Shown: positions 53,155 to 62,975 of the stretch, piece by piece
Numbering within the stretch: the first letter of the stretch is position 1
Layout: each line of letters opens with the position of its first letter
Source: Ruegeria atlantica
Lineage (GTDB): Bacteria; Pseudomonadota; Alphaproteobacteria; Rhodobacterales; Rhodobacteraceae
Length of the DNA: 64,000 nucleotides
Direction: 5' to 3'
Assembly: GCF_013032005.1 (NCBI RefSeq)
Contig: NZ_WQBE01000002.1
Location: 124,001 to 188,000 of the forward strand
Position numbers and translations under genes: made by a program
The notes under the pieces: generated by a model
What the model was told of the DNA's origin: nothing
Seen by the model: only the letters and a program-made list of their open reading frames with translations
Database searches by the model: none

Positions 53155-54486
53155 TTACTCGGCCGGCGTGGCGTCGGCGTCAGCCTTGCCATAATGCGCG
53201 TTGAAGTCTTCTTCGATGGTCTCGGGCTGGGCCAGAGGTTTCTCGATCACGCCAAGGATCGGCAGGATCACGAAGAAATAAGCGAACCAGTAGGCGGACG
53301 CGATCAGCGAGAAGGTCGCATAGGGCTCTTCCGCGGGCATCGCACCCAGCCACATCAGGGCAAAGAAATCGATGATCAGCAGGTAGAACCACCATTTGAA
53401 CAGCGGGCGGTATTTGCCCGAACGCACAGTCGACGTGTCCAGCCAGGGCGCCAGCGCCATGGCCAGGATCGCACCGAACATCGCGATCACACCAAAGAAT
53501 TTGGCGTCAACAATGCCGCCGGTGATGAAGCTGGCGAACTGCACGACCCAGACCTCACCAGTGAAGGCACGCAGGATCGCGTAGAACGGCAGGAAGTACC
53601 ATTCGGGCACGATGTGCGCAGGCGTCACCAGCGGGTTGGCTTCGATGTAGTTGTCCGGGTGGCCCAGATAGTTCGGCATGAAACCGACGACCGCCCAGAA
53701 CACAACCAGGATCACAGCCAGTGCGAACAGATCCTTGATCACAAAGTACGGCCAGAACGGCAGCGTGTCTTTCTCGGCTTCGGCTTTCGAACCGCGGCGC
53801 ACTTCAACACCTGTTGGGTTGTTGTTGCCAGTGGTGTGGAAGGCCCAGATATGCACGATCACCAGCGCCGCAATGACAAACGGCAGCAGGTAGTGCAGCG
53901 AGAAGAAGCGGTTCAGCGTGGCGTTGTCCACCGCGGGTCCGCCCAGCAGCCAGGTCTGGATCGCATCACCCACGAACGGGATCGCGCCAAACAGGCCGGT
54001 GATCACGGTTGCACCCCAGAAGGACATCTGACCCCAAGGCAGAACGTACCCCATGAAGGCGGTGCCCATCATCATCAGGTAAATCAGCATCCCGATGATC
54101 CACGTGATCTCACGCGGGGCTTTGTACGAGCCGTAGAACAGGCCACGGAAGATGTGGATGTATACCGCAACAAAGAACAGCGATGCGCCATTCATGTGTA
54201 GGTAGCGCAGCATATAGCCGCCATTCACGTTGCGCATGATGTGTTCGATGCTGGCAAAGGCCAGATCGACATGCGGGGTGTAGTGCATCACCAGAACGAT
54301 ACCGGTGACAATTTGCAGCGCCAGGCAGAACGCCAAGACGATGCCCCAGATCCACCACCAGTTCAGGTTCTTGGGCGTTGGGATCATAAGGGTGTCATTC
54401 AGCAGGCCGACGATCGGCAGACGGCTGTTCAGCCACTTCTCGCCATTTGTCTTCGGCTCGTAATGATCGTGGGGAATTCCGGACAT
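53155..54486 (-). CDS. petB: Cytochrome b of the bc1 complex
   Basis: A 443-residue membrane protein with eight or nine helices. Haem ligands lie in the helix around [17 protein letters not shown] and in [21 protein letters not shown]; the Qo-site motif PEWYF is present ([16 protein letters not shown]). It oxidises ubiquinol at Qo and reduces quinone at Qi. GGGAG before the ATG at 54486 supports this start. It starts 11 bp after petA. Confidence 0.97.
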   Translation of the reverse strand: MSGIPHDHYEPKTNGEKWLNSRLPIVGLLNDTLMIPTPKNLNWWWIWGIVLAFCLALQIVTGIVLVMHYTPHVDLAFASIEHIMRNVNGGYMLRYLHMNGASLFFVAVYIHIFRGLFYGSYKAPREITWIIGMLIYLMMMGTAFMGYVLPWGQMSFWGATVITGLFGAIPFVGDAIQTWLLGGPAVDNATLNRFFSLHYLLPFVIAALVIVHIWAFHTTGNNNPTGVEVRRGSKAEAEKDTLPFWPYFVIKDLFALAVILVVFWAVVGFMPNYLGHPDNYIEANPLVTPAHIVPEWYFLPFYAILRAFTGEVWVVQFASFITGGIVDAKFFGVIAMFGAILAMALAPWLDTSTVRSGKYRPLFKWWFYLLIIDFFALMWLGAMPAEEPYATFSLIASAYWFAYFFVILPILGVIEKPLAQPETIEEDFNAHYGKADADATPAE

Positions 54487-54497
54487 CTGGGTCTCCC

Positions 54498-55082
54498 TTA
54501 GCCGAGCTTGATGGTTGTCGCATCCACCCATTCAACGGGCGGAACGGGCAGGTTTTCAGGCGCGGGGCCTTTGCGGATACGACCGGCAAGGTCATAGTGC
54601 GAACCGTGGCAGGGGCAGAACCAGCCACCAAAATCACCCGCATCGCCCAGTGGGACACAGCCCAGGTGGGTGCAAACGCCCATCTGAACAATCCATGCGC
54701 CGGGCGCTTCGCCTTCGGGCGACGGCATCACGCGGTTGGCGTCAGTCGCAGGCGCATCGGCGGGCAGGTTGAAGTTGCGCGCCAGCGGATCAGGCAGTGC
54801 ATCTACGCCTTCGGCGTCCTGTTCCTGAGCCTCTTGGATCTCAGCACCGGTACGGTGACGGATAAATACAGGCTTGCCCAGCCATTTGACGGTCAGCTGC
54901 GTGCCCGGCTCGACACCGCTGACGTCCTGGCGAATCGAGGACAGCGCCTGAACGTCTGCCGATGGGTTCATTTGGTTGATCAGGGGCCATACGGCTGCAC
55001 CCGTCGCAACGACACCTGCGCCGCCTGCGACGTAGTAGAGGAAATCTCTGCGGGTGCCTTCGTGGTCTTCTGCGTGGGACAC
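54498..55082 (-). CDS. petA: Rieske iron-sulfur subunit of the bc1 complex
   Basis: A 194-residue protein starting at GTG (55082), with GGAGAAA 6 bp upstream. It has a twin-arginine leader ([21 protein letters not shown]) forming the membrane anchor, then the Rieske fold with 2Fe-2S ligands in CTHLGC and CPCHGSHYD. It moves electrons from ubiquinol to cytochrome c1. It is the first gene of petABC. Confidence 0.97.
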   Translation of the reverse strand: MSHAEDHEGTRRDFLYYVAGGAGVVATGAAVWPLINQMNPSADVQALSSIRQDVSGVEPGTQLTVKWLGKPVFIRHRTGAEIQEAQEQDAEGVDALPDPLARNFNLPADAPATDANRVMPSPEGEAPGAWIVQMGVCTHLGCVPLGDAGDFGGWFCPCHGSHYDLAGRIRKGPAPENLPVPPVEWVDATTIKLG

Positions 55083-55567
55083 GAGGTTTTCTCCGATTCC
55101 GGCGCCCGCGATTGCGGGCAAACATGCATCAGCACCGCATCAAAGCGGCGTCTCATCGCGGCTATCTAGCCGGGAGAAATCGGTTCGTCCAGCGGTCATA
55201 GGCGCGCAGGACGCCTCAACAGGGCATTCATGTCACAACGACGGGGTATTTTTTCAAGATGGGGGCGGATTTAAGCGGGGGAACCAGCCGCCTGTCTAAA
55301 CCTGCTGCCCATGTGATTCGGATGAGGCATACTGAGGGCGAAACCGGCATGCAGAACTGGGTTTTGCCCCGCAAGAAAGCGGGCATCGGGCAAGATTCAG
55401 ACCAGATTCTGCCACCCTATTTTCCACTTTTCTGGAATGTGTGACCAATTAAAAACTGAGTTAAAAATGTATATTTTATAACGGGTTATATACGTCTGAA
55501 TTCGATTGCACTTTTAACGGGAATCCACGAAAGGCAAGGAAATTCCAACCTCTGCAGGACGTTTTCA
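55083..55567. other. Divergent control region between petABC and the cytochrome c2 gene
   Basis: No convincing gene is seen. The right half (about 55440-55500) is AT-rich and includes the palindrome TATAAC-GG-GTTATA at 55477-55490, which may be an operator or part of the cytochrome c2 promoter. The region must hold the promoters of both respiratory units. Confidence 0.45.
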
Positions 55568-56026
55568 ATGTCAAACCCCGTGTCACAACTTTTTGCACCA
55601 ACGCTGACCCTTTTTCTGGCCATCGCGTCTCAGGCCGTGGCCGTTGGCGATCCGGCTAAGGGTGAAAAACTATATAACCGCTGCTCTTCTTGCCACGCGA
55701 TCATCAAAGATGGAGAAATTTTGGTCAAAGGCGGCATAACCGGGCCGAATCTGTATGGTGTGGTAGGTCGTGTTGCCGGATCCGAGACTGATTATCTTTA
55801 CGGAAGCGAACGCCTGCCCATCGGAATGTTCACTGATGACATGATCCGTGCGGGCAACGAAGGGCTTGTGTGGACCGAGGAAAATATCATCGCTTACTCG
55901 CAAGACCCGATTGGGTTTATTCAGGATTACCTGAATGACGAAACCGCACGCCCGAACATGAGCGTGAAGCTGAAGAAAGGGGCCGAAGACATTGCTGCCT
56001 ATCTGGCCACCTTCAGCAGTCAGTAA
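55568..56026 (+). CDS. Cytochrome c2-type soluble cytochrome
   Basis: A 152-residue protein with a signal peptide (LFAPTLTLFLAIASQAVAV). The mature protein begins GDPAKGEKLYNRCSSCHAI, with haem motif CSSCH, then GPNLYGVVGRVAG. The Met ligand lies in RPNMSVKLKK. The size and the 'GPNLYGV(V)GR' and 'M..KL' pattern match alphaproteobacterial cytochrome c2 with insertions. It probably shuttles electrons from the bc1 complex, encoded divergently next door, to terminal oxidases or reductases. Confidence 0.9.
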   Translation: MSNPVSQLFAPTLTLFLAIASQAVAVGDPAKGEKLYNRCSSCHAIIKDGEILVKGGITGPNLYGVVGRVAGSETDYLYGSERLPIGMFTDDMIRAGNEGLVWTEENIIAYSQDPIGFIQDYLNDETARPNMSVKLKKGAEDIAAYLATFSSQ

Positions 56027-56067
56027 TGCAAAAGGCTCCGCCCCATCCTCGGCGCGGGGCCTGTTTC

Positions 56068-56676
56068 CTAGGCTGGCGGGCGGGTGGCAACCATGCTTGG
56101 CCGTTCGCTGAAATCCGCGTACCACGCGGCCAAGGCATCATTGCCCTTACGCCAGCCACGCGCATCATGCCGCAGGTCCAGATAACCCAGTGCACAGGCC
56201 ACAGCGATCTGGCCCATATCCAGTGGACCCGCCAAATGGGCCATCCACCGTTGGTTCAGCGCAGCGCAGGCGCGTTCGATCTTGCCCCATTGCGCATCCT
56301 TCCAATGGTCCCACTGCTTATCCTCGGGGCGGAAACGCTCTTCATAGGCGACCGCCAAAGCTGAATCCATAATACCGTCTGCCAGCGCTTCCAGTGTCAG
56401 CACGTCCCAGCGCCCGGAACCCTCGGGGTACATCCCGGCCTGGGCACGTGCGTCCAGAAAGGCGCAGATCACCCGACTGTCGAACAATGTCGGGCCATCG
56501 GTCCGCTCCAACGCGGGGATTCTGGTCAACGGCACTTTGCCCAGCAAGGAATCGGACGGATCCAACGGCGTATTGGCAATGGTCATCACCTCGACATCGT
56601 CAAGTTGGCTGGTTTCATGCAGCAAAACCATAACCTTACGCACATAGGGGGACATCGGGCTGTGATAGAGTTTCAT
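56068..56676 (-). CDS. Glutathione S-transferase family protein
   Basis: A 202-residue protein. The N-terminal thioredoxin-like domain begins LYHSPMSPYVRKVMVLLHE, with the Ser in SPMSP as candidate catalytic residue; then VPLTRIPALERTDGPTLFDSRVIC (cis-Pro and Glu/Asp-Ser motif). An all-helical C-terminal domain follows. It is convergent with the cytochrome c2 gene. Substrate unknown. Confidence 0.9.
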   Translation of the reverse strand: MKLYHSPMSPYVRKVMVLLHETSQLDDVEVMTIANTPLDPSDSLLGKVPLTRIPALERTDGPTLFDSRVICAFLDARAQAGMYPEGSGRWDVLTLEALADGIMDSALAVAYEERFRPEDKQWDHWKDAQWGKIERACAALNQRWMAHLAGPLDMGQIAVACALGYLDLRHDARGWRKGNDALAAWYADFSERPSMVATRPPA

Positions 56677-56789
56677 TCACATTCTCCTTGGCTTCAGAAA
56701 CCCTACAGCAGCTGGTTTGAAACAAAACCCATCAATTGCCAGCACCTTCACCCTTGCGGAACCGCGCGGGCCTTGGCAATGTCGATCCC

Positions 56790-56929
56790 GTTCTCAGGGC
56801 GGGGCGAAATTCCCCACCGGCGGTATGCGGGCCAAGACCCGTAAGCCCGCGAGCGGCCCCGTTGACCGGGGTGTCAGCAGATCTGGTGAAAGGCCAGAGC
56901 CGACGGTTAAAGTCCGGATGGAAGAGAAC
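56790..56929 (+). ncRNA. FMN riboswitch (RFN element)
   Basis: The closing stem is GTTCTC (56790-56795) with GAGAAC (56924-56929). Inside are the conserved blocks CAGGGCGGGG, CCCCACCGGCGGT, AGCCCGCGAGC, and the 3' part GACGGTTAAAGTCCGGATG. The element lies 78 bp upstream of the lumazine synthase start and should repress it when FMN is abundant. Confidence 0.96.
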
Positions 56930-57007
56930 GTGCAAGTAACGCCGGTGATACGGCGTATTTGCTCGTGATCGCCTTGGGTGACGTGTCTGTTACGAAAGGA
57001 GATCATG

Positions 57008-57448
57008 ATGACACACACCCGCTATGCTTTTATCAAAGCCAACTGGCATTCCGATATCGTTGACCGCGCGCTGGATGGGTTTCTGGACCTCATCCCCGCC
57101 GAGCAGGTCGATGTTTATGACGTCCCCGGCGCGTTCGAGATGCCGCTGCTGGCCCGCGACCTGGCCCAAACCGGGCGTTATGCCGCGGTCGCCTGCGCCG
57201 CATTCGTCGTGGATGGCGGTATCTACCGGCACGATTTCGTTGCCCAAGCCGTGGTTGACGGGCTAATGCGCGCAGGGATGGACACAGGTATTCCGGTCCT
57301 ATCGGTATCGCTGACCCCGCACCAGTATCAGGAAACCGACCACCACAATGCCATCTACCGCGACCACTTTGTGCAAAAGGGCCGCGAAGCGGCACAGGCG
57401 GCGCTGAAAATCACCCAGACCCGCGCCGGGTTGGCTGCGGCTGCGTGA
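57008..57448 (+). CDS. ribH: 6,7-dimethyl-8-ribityllumazine synthase, RibH2-like
   Basis: A 146-residue lumazine synthase, which makes the direct precursor of riboflavin. Family signs are YAFIKANWHSDIVDRAL, VDVYDVPGAFEMPLLARDL and the FVVDGGIYRHDFVAQAVVDGL helix with a catalytic-type His. The 'GGIYRH(D/E)F' form resembles the RibH2 type of Brucella and rhizobia rather than the common GxTxHF form. AGGAG 5 bp before 57008 picks the second ATG of ATGATG. It is preceded by an FMN riboswitch; no other rib gene is adjacent. Confidence 0.92.
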   Translation: MTHTRYAFIKANWHSDIVDRALDGFLDLIPAEQVDVYDVPGAFEMPLLARDLAQTGRYAAVACAAFVVDGGIYRHDFVAQAVVDGLMRAGMDTGIPVLSVSLTPHQYQETDHHNAIYRDHFVQKGREAAQAALKITQTRAGLAAAA

Positions 57449-57543
57449 TGTGAACAAGGTTGGGGTCAAACGGCCCCAACCGCAAATCCGCTTGAGGCCG
57501 CGGGCCTTGCCCGCTAATCACGACGCGCAAAGGAGCATGCCCC

Positions 57544-58644
57544 ATGTCGATGAACAGCTTTGGACACCTCTTCCGCGTCACCACCTGGGGCGAAAGCCAC
57601 GGGCCCGCTTTGGGTGCCACCGTCGATGGCTGCCCGCCGGGCGTTGCGATTGACGAGGCGATGATTCAGCACTGGCTGGACAAGCGCAAACCAGGGCAGA
57701 ACAAATTCACTACCCAGCGACGTGAGCCTGATCAGGTTAAAATCCTGTCCGGCGTGTTTGAAGGCCAGACCACCGGCACGCCCGTGCAACTGATGATCGA
57801 GAACACCGATCAACGCTCAAAAGACTACGGCGATATCATGGACAAGTTCCGGCCGGGTCACGCCGATATCACCTATTGGCAGAAATACGGTATCAGGGAT
57901 TACCGCGGTGGCGGGCGCAGTTCGGCCCGGGAAACCGCATCGCGTGTGGCCGCCGGGGGGCTGGCGCGCGAAGCAATCAAACAGATCGCTCCCAATGTGC
58001 AGATCACCGGCTATATGGTGCAAATGGGGCCGCGCAAGATTGACCGCACCAATTTTGACTGGTCGCAAATAGAACAGAACCCGTTTTGGACACCTGACTC
58101 GGCAGCAGCCGAAGACTGGGCGACCTATCTGGATGACCTGCGCAAATCCGGCAATTCGGTCGGCGCAGTGGTTGAAGTGGTAGCCCGAGGCGTCCCTGCC
58201 GGCATCGGCGCCCCCGTATATGCCAAGTTAGACACTGATCTGGCCGCTGCGATGATGTCGATCAACGCCGTCAAAGGTGTTGAGATCGGTGAAGGTATGG
58301 CCGCCGCCGAACTGACCGGCGAAGCCAACGCAGACGAGATTTTCATGGGGCAGGACGGTCCGCAATACAGCTCCAACCATGCGGGCGGTATTCTGGGCGG
58401 TATCTCGACTGGGCAGGATCTTGTGGTGCGATTTGCGGTGAAGCCGACCTCGTCGATCCTGACCACCCGCAAAACCATCACTAAATCCGGTAAGGAAACC
58501 GAGATCATTACAAAAGGGCGCCACGATCCTTGCGTCGGCATCCGTGCTGTGCCCGTGGGCGAGGCAATGATGGCCTGCGTCATCCTCGACCACTTGCTGC
58601 TGCACCGTGGCCAGATCGGAGAGAACCGTGGACGGATCGGCTGA
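57544..58644 (+). CDS. aroC: Chorismate synthase
   Basis: A 366-residue enzyme that removes phosphate from EPSP to give chorismate, using reduced FMN. Signatures: [40 protein letters not shown] and [18 protein letters not shown]. Length is standard. AAAGGAG precedes the ATG. The C-terminus overlaps the next gene's GTG start by 17 bp. A GGTTGGGG/CCCCAACC hairpin at 57458-57481 separates it from ribH. Confidence 0.96.
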   Translation: MSMNSFGHLFRVTTWGESHGPALGATVDGCPPGVAIDEAMIQHWLDKRKPGQNKFTTQRREPDQVKILSGVFEGQTTGTPVQLMIENTDQRSKDYGDIMDKFRPGHADITYWQKYGIRDYRGGGRSSARETASRVAAGGLAREAIKQIAPNVQITGYMVQMGPRKIDRTNFDWSQIEQNPFWTPDSAAAEDWATYLDDLRKSGNSVGAVVEVVARGVPAGIGAPVYAKLDTDLAAAMMSINAVKGVEIGEGMAAAELTGEANADEIFMGQDGPQYSSNHAGGILGGISTGQDLVVRFAVKPTSSILTTRKTITKSGKETEIITKGRHDPCVGIRAVPVGEAMMACVILDHLLLHRGQIGENRGRIG

Positions 58645-59290
58645 TCTGCGCGCGCGCCTGCGCGCCATCGTCGCGCAGCGGATGGAGACCGACCCGGCGC
58701 ATGATCTGGCCCATCTGGACCGAGTTTGGGTGAACGCGCAGGCCATTGCGGACGATCAGACCGACATACCCGTGTTGTTGGCCGCCAGCTATCTGCATGA
58801 TCTGGTGAACCTGTCCAAAGACGACCCGGATCGCCATCTGGCATCCCGCCAGTCCGCGCGGGAATCAGAGCCTATACTGAGCAAACTTGGCTATAGTCCA
58901 AACCAAATTCGTGCCATTCAGCATGCGATTGAGGCACACAGCTTCTCTGCCAATATCACGCCAGTCTCACCCGAGGCCTGCATCTTACGCGATGCGGATC
59001 GGCTGGACGCGCTGGGCGCGATTGGCATTGCGCGGAACTTTTCGGTTTCAGGCGCTTTGGGACGGGCGCTGTACGATCCGGCAGATCCGTTTGCCGCGAA
59101 TCGGTCCTTGGACGATCTGACCTATTCGCTGGATCACTGGAAGGTAAAGCTGCTGGGCCTGCCCAGTGACATGCTGACCGAGGGCGGAAAAACCCTTGCA
59201 CGACAACGCATCGAGCTGATGATCCGCTTTCTGGAGGACTTCGCGGACGAGATCGGCCAGTCTCTGCCTGCGGACTGGACGAATTCCTGA
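58628..59290 (+). CDS. HD domain-containing phosphohydrolase-like protein
   Basis: A 220-residue HD-superfamily protein. Metal-binding His/Asp occur as [11 protein letters not shown] (residues ~25-35), SYLHDLVNL and HAIEAHSF, with the downstream Asp in [11 protein letters not shown]. The arrangement resembles YedJ-type proteins; substrate unknown, possibly a nucleotide. The GTG start at 58628 has GGAG 6 bp upstream and overlaps the aroC end. Confidence 0.85.
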   Translation: MDGSADLRARLRAIVAQRMETDPAHDLAHLDRVWVNAQAIADDQTDIPVLLAASYLHDLVNLSKDDPDRHLASRQSARESEPILSKLGYSPNQIRAIQHAIEAHSFSANITPVSPEACILRDADRLDALGAIGIARNFSVSGALGRALYDPADPFAANRSLDDLTYSLDHWKVKLLGLPSDMLTEGGKTLARQRIELMIRFLEDFADEIGQSLPADWTNS

Positions 59291-59335
59291 TTCCACGCGT
59301 TGATCTTTGTTGAACAAAGGCGCAGGTTCGCGCCG

Positions 59336-60271
59336 ATGGCAAAACCGTTAACATCGCATCGACCGCTGCTGGCCGTCGCTCTGAAAACGAGCGCGGTCTT
59401 TTTGTTCACCGTAATGGCCGGGTTGATCAAGTCGCAGTCTGATCACTTTCCACCCGGCGAGATGGTGTTCTTCCGATCACTGTTCGCCATTCCCGTGATC
59501 GTCATCTGGCTGATCTCACGCGGAGAATTGGCGCAAGGCTTTGTTGTTCGCAAACCCATGGGTCACTTCTGGCGCGGCGTACTTGGGACCACAGCGATGG
59601 GGCTGACCTTTACTGGCCTTGGCCTGATCCCCCTGCCCGAGGCCACGGCAATTGGTTACGCGACCCCGATTTTCACCCTGATTCTGGCCGCGATCATGTT
59701 GGGCGAGCGCATCCGCAAGATTCGGATCGCCGCCGTGGCCATTGGCCTTTTGGGTGTTCTGATCATGATCTGGCCCCGACTGGGCGGCAACAACATGGAG
59801 GCCGCCGCCACCATCGGCGCGCTGTGCATTCTAGGGGCGACCGTTGCACGCGCCTTTGTGCAGATTCACATCCGGCAGTTGGTGCAGGTCGACCACCCGG
59901 CGGCCATTGTGTTTTATTTCTCGATGACCGCGACCTTGCTGTCCGGTCTGACCGTTTTCTGGGGCTGGGTCCTGCCCACGTGGGAGCAAGCCGCCGTGTT
60001 GATTCTGGCCGGGCTGATCGGTGGTGTGGCGCAGATTCTGGTGACCTCGTCCTATCGCTTTGGTCAGGCGTCGATGCTGGCGCCCTACGACTATACTTCG
60101 ATGTTGTTTGCCATTGTCATCGGCTATTTCTGGTTCAGCGAACTCCCGACACTGGTGATGTTGATCGGTGCGGCACTAGTGATCGCCGGCAATATCGTGG
60201 TGATCTGGCGCGAACATCAGCTGGGCCTGGAACGTGGACGCGCTCGCGCCGTCACAGATCCCAAAGCCTGA
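59336..60271 (+). CDS. EamA/DMT family transporter
   Basis: A 311-residue membrane protein with ten helices in two EamA repeats (first AVALKTSAVFLFTVMAGLIKSQ; second near AATIGALCILGATVARAFVQI). Motif LPEATAIGYATPIFTLILAA is typical. ATG 59336 starts MAKPLTSHRP. It follows the HD gene by 45 bp. Substrate unknown. Confidence 0.88.
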   Translation: MAKPLTSHRPLLAVALKTSAVFLFTVMAGLIKSQSDHFPPGEMVFFRSLFAIPVIVIWLISRGELAQGFVVRKPMGHFWRGVLGTTAMGLTFTGLGLIPLPEATAIGYATPIFTLILAAIMLGERIRKIRIAAVAIGLLGVLIMIWPRLGGNNMEAAATIGALCILGATVARAFVQIHIRQLVQVDHPAAIVFYFSMTATLLSGLTVFWGWVLPTWEQAAVLILAGLIGGVAQILVTSSYRFGQASMLAPYDYTSMLFAIVIGYFWFSELPTLVMLIGAALVIAGNIVVIWREHQLGLERGRARAVTDPKA

Positions 60272-60329
60272 CCTTTACCTTTGCCAAACTTCCCCTAGGG
60301 TGTGGCGCGACACAAAATGAGGGTTCCCC

Positions 60330-60929
60330 ATGAGCGACGCGCAGGATCACAAGGAAAAGATGCAAAAGGTGCAGGCTCAGCACCGCAAGAAAGTCTCAGA
60401 GGCGGTCGATCCGGGCCGTGGGTTGGTGCTAATCAATACCGGCAAGGGCAAGGGCAAATCCTCGGCCGCTTTTGGCGTGGTAATCCGCGCCCTGGGTTGG
60501 GGGCAGAAGGTCGCCGTGGTCCAGTTCATCAAGGGCAAGTGGAAAACCGGCGAGCGGCGTTTCTTCGAAGAACGTGATCTGGTCACCTGGCACACGATGG
60601 GCGAGGGCTTTACCTGGGACACCCAAGACCGCGAGCGTGACATCGCCGCCGCTAATGCCGCCTTTGACAAGGCCCGCGCGCTGATGGCCAGCGGGGATTA
60701 TGATCTGGTGGTACTGGATGAGATCAACATCGCACTGCGTTATGAATATCTGTCGGTTGATCAGGTGATTGACGGGCTGAACGAGCGATCAGACAAAACC
60801 AGCGTGTTCCTGACCGGGCGGGACGCTCCGCAAGCGCTGCGCGACTATGCCGATCTGGTCACTGAAATGACCGAAGAAAAGCACCCGTTCCAAGCCGGGA
60901 TCAAAGCACAGCGCGGCGTGGATTTCTGA
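60330..60929 (+). CDS. cobO: Cob(I)yrinic acid a,c-diamide adenosyltransferase
   Basis: A 199-residue ATP:corrinoid adenosyltransferase of the CobO/BtuR (CobA) type. P-loop is NTGKGKGKSSAAFG (residues ~37-50), with VAVVQFIKGKW and DLVVLDEINIALRY following. It attaches the 5'-deoxyadenosyl ligand in cobalamin synthesis or salvage. No other cob genes are in the window. Confidence 0.95.
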   Translation: MSDAQDHKEKMQKVQAQHRKKVSEAVDPGRGLVLINTGKGKGKSSAAFGVVIRALGWGQKVAVVQFIKGKWKTGERRFFEERDLVTWHTMGEGFTWDTQDRERDIAAANAAFDKARALMASGDYDLVVLDEINIALRYEYLSVDQVIDGLNERSDKTSVFLTGRDAPQALRDYADLVTEMTEEKHPFQAGIKAQRGVDF

Positions 60930-60962
60930 AAACAGAGTCTAAACAGCCCCAAACCGGGGCTG

Positions 60963-61160
60963 TTATCCCGCCCGGTTTTCATTGAGAAACCGGACCGACC
61001 CGCGTTGGCTGGCGGCGCTGTAAGGTAAACGGTCGGATGACTTGGCATCTGTGGCAGGTTTTTTCTTGTCGACATAGGCGCAAAAATCGTCGTCACAACA
61101 GCAGCCGCACGCGGTTGCGGCCTCGTACCGTGCCATGATTTCGTCCAGCGGATCGCCCAT
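60963..61160 (-). CDS. Small cysteine-rich protein, unknown
   Basis: A 65-residue frame beginning MGDPLDEIMARYEAA followed by the cluster TACGCCCDDDFCAY. The four cysteines and acidic residues suggest a metal site. GGAAAGAG upstream of the ATG is a plausible RBS. The gene is convergent with cobO. Not recognised further; it may be genuine because the Cys cluster is unlikely by chance. Confidence 0.5.
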   Translation of the reverse strand: MGDPLDEIMARYEAATACGCCCDDDFCAYVDKKKPATDAKSSDRLPYSAASQRGSVRFLNENRAG

Positions 61161-61422
61161 ACCAAGCTCTTTCCATGCCAGTCTGTTTCGTTTCCGAGGC
61201 GGCGGCGGGCTCTCACCAAGTCACGCGCTAAGCCCGCAAACCGCCTCGAAATTCGGTGCCGGATAGTATCATACCCAGCGTTGCTTTTTATCTGATTATT
61301 TTAGTCGGGAATTGCAAGAGCAAAAGCGCCGTGTGATCAGGTGTGATGCGTTTGATGAGCGGATGAGCCGCCTGTTCTTAAAACAAGCGACTCACAGACA
61401 TAAAAGTGGGCGTATTTCACAC

Positions 61423-61788
61423 TCAGGCGGTTGCGCCCTGTTCCGACGCGCTAAGCGAGATCACAGCAACCACCGCCGCACCATTCAGCCAGTAGTAAAT
61501 TGCGTCCAGCCCCGTAAAACCAAACAGGCTAGGTGCGGCCAGGAACGTGACGCCGACGAGCAAATCAACCGCCAGGTGGAATTTATAGGGCAGAACCCGC
61601 CAGACGCCGAGATGGTGGTCGGTCAGCACGGTCAGAACAAGCGCCGCGACACCGGTGACTACCGACAGCCACAACGCCATTGGGTTGGATTGCCCCAACC
61701 CTAAAACAAAAGGCAACACCATCAGCGCCAGAGCAACCGGATAATCAAGATAAGCATGCACAGTGCGGGTAACAAAACGGACAGACAT
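61423..61788 (-). CDS. SPW-repeat-like membrane protein
   Basis: A 121-residue protein with four membrane helices in two halves (LDYPVALALMVLPFVLGLG and LAVDLLVGVTFLAAPSLFGF). The repeated 'D...(A/G)..L...P...G' pattern resembles SPW repeat proteins. Function unknown. It is preceded by a poly-T/C stretch; it shares orientation with the AraC-type regulator upstream. Confidence 0.75.
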   Translation of the reverse strand: MSVRFVTRTVHAYLDYPVALALMVLPFVLGLGQSNPMALWLSVVTGVAALVLTVLTDHHLGVWRVLPYKFHLAVDLLVGVTFLAAPSLFGFTGLDAIYYWLNGAAVVAVISLSASEQGATA

Positions 61789-61897
61789 TGTTTTTTCCTT
61801 TCCTAACTTGGCATGGCACCAAGTTAAGATTGGATAGTCGGACGTTTAATTCTGGATCGTTCGCGAATCATTGCAGATCGTTCGAAGATCCAGCGGA

Positions 61898-62848
61898 TTA
61901 GTGCATGGACCGGTAAGCTGCCGGAGACAGGCCAATCTGTTTCTTGAACACGCGGGAAAAGGCCGCTTCTGACGCATAGCCAACCTCGGCCGCCGCATCC
62001 GCCACGTTCCAGCGATTCTCAGTCAGGCCGTGACAGGCGATCTGCATGCGCCAATCCGTCAGATATTGCATGGGGGTCGCGTTCATCTTCTCGGCAAACA
62101 ACTGCGCGAAGGCGGTACGTGACATCCCGGCCTCACGCGCCAGTGACTCGACACTCCATTCCTGTGCGGGGGCCTGATGAAAGGCGGTCAGCGCCCGCGA
62201 GATGCGCGTATCAGCGAACCCGGCCAAGGCGGTATCGCTGGGGCTTTGGTATTCCAGATGGGCGCGTATGGCTTGCGCAAATAACACTTCGGACAGTTTC
62301 AGGGCGATCAGGTCGCCCCCGATACGGGCACCGTTGATCTCGGACCCGATCATGCGCAGGGTCGCTTCGATCCAGGCACCGGCCTCTTCGCCGTAGTTTT
62401 CGATCAGAATGTACGACGGCAAGCGGTCGATCAGCATATGACCTGCGCCCCTTCGTCCCGGCGGACCAGTGAATGAGAAATGGCCGCACACCAGCTGAGT
62501 ATCGCGGCTTTTATCCTCGCCCCCGTAAATCAGGACGCCATCGCCCTGATAACCGGCCTCCTCCAGAACCTGCTCTAATGGCAACGCGTCCAGTGGCTTG
62601 ATCTCATTGCACAGCAGCGCGTGCGCGGCCCCGTGTGGGATCAGGATCAAATCGCCTTGCTTGAGCCGCAGCGTTTCCCCTGTGTTAGAGACGTAAACCT
62701 TCAATTCGCCGCGCTGAACAAAGTGGAACCGGGCGACATTTTGATAGGCAGGGACCTGAATACCGAAAGGCGGCGTGAATGACGTGCGGAAATAGAATGT
62801 CCCCCGCAAAGACAGGCGGGTGAGGATATCGCTGAGCAGGTCCAACAT
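61898..62848 (-). CDS. AraC family transcriptional regulator (cupin sensor)
   Basis: A 316-residue regulator. The N-terminal cupin-type sensor includes RFHFVQRGELKVYV and KQGDLILIPHGAAHAL. The C-terminal domain has two helix-turn-helices (SVESLAREAGMSRTAFAQLFAEK and WNVADAAAEVGYASEAAFSRVFKKQIG). The inducer is unknown. Its nearest possible target is the SPW-repeat gene 109 bp downstream on the same strand. Confidence 0.92.
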   Translation of the reverse strand: MLDLLSDILTRLSLRGTFYFRTSFTPPFGIQVPAYQNVARFHFVQRGELKVYVSNTGETLRLKQGDLILIPHGAAHALLCNEIKPLDALPLEQVLEEAGYQGDGVLIYGGEDKSRDTQLVCGHFSFTGPPGRRGAGHMLIDRLPSYILIENYGEEAGAWIEATLRMIGSEINGARIGGDLIALKLSEVLFAQAIRAHLEYQSPSDTALAGFADTRISRALTAFHQAPAQEWSVESLAREAGMSRTAFAQLFAEKMNATPMQYLTDWRMQIACHGLTENRWNVADAAAEVGYASEAAFSRVFKKQIGLSPAAYRSMH

Positions 62849-62928
62849 GGGCGTAACCTATCGCTGCCTGCGCTGCCGTCCAGCCCGTTGAACGATCTGC
62901 ACAAGAACTTGAACGGCAGGCAAAGAAA

Positions 62929-62951
62929 AACCCCCACGAAACGCGGGGGTT
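62929..62951 (-). terminator. Rho-independent terminator of ilvE
   Basis: AACCCCC (62929-62935) pairs with GGGGGTT (62945-62951), with further internal pairing. On the minus strand a run of T follows the stem. It lies 25 bp beyond the ilvE stop. Confidence 0.8.
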
Positions 62952-62975
62952 CCTAACTGTGCGTTTCTGGTCAGA

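Noticed and set aside
53194..54201. A 335-codon plus-strand frame opposite petB
   Set aside because: No signal, no domain, His/Arg/Gln-rich shadow; cytochrome b on the minus strand is unambiguous.
55259..55444. A 61-codon frame between petA and cytochrome c2
   Set aside because: No RBS, no family resemblance and located in a probable promoter region.
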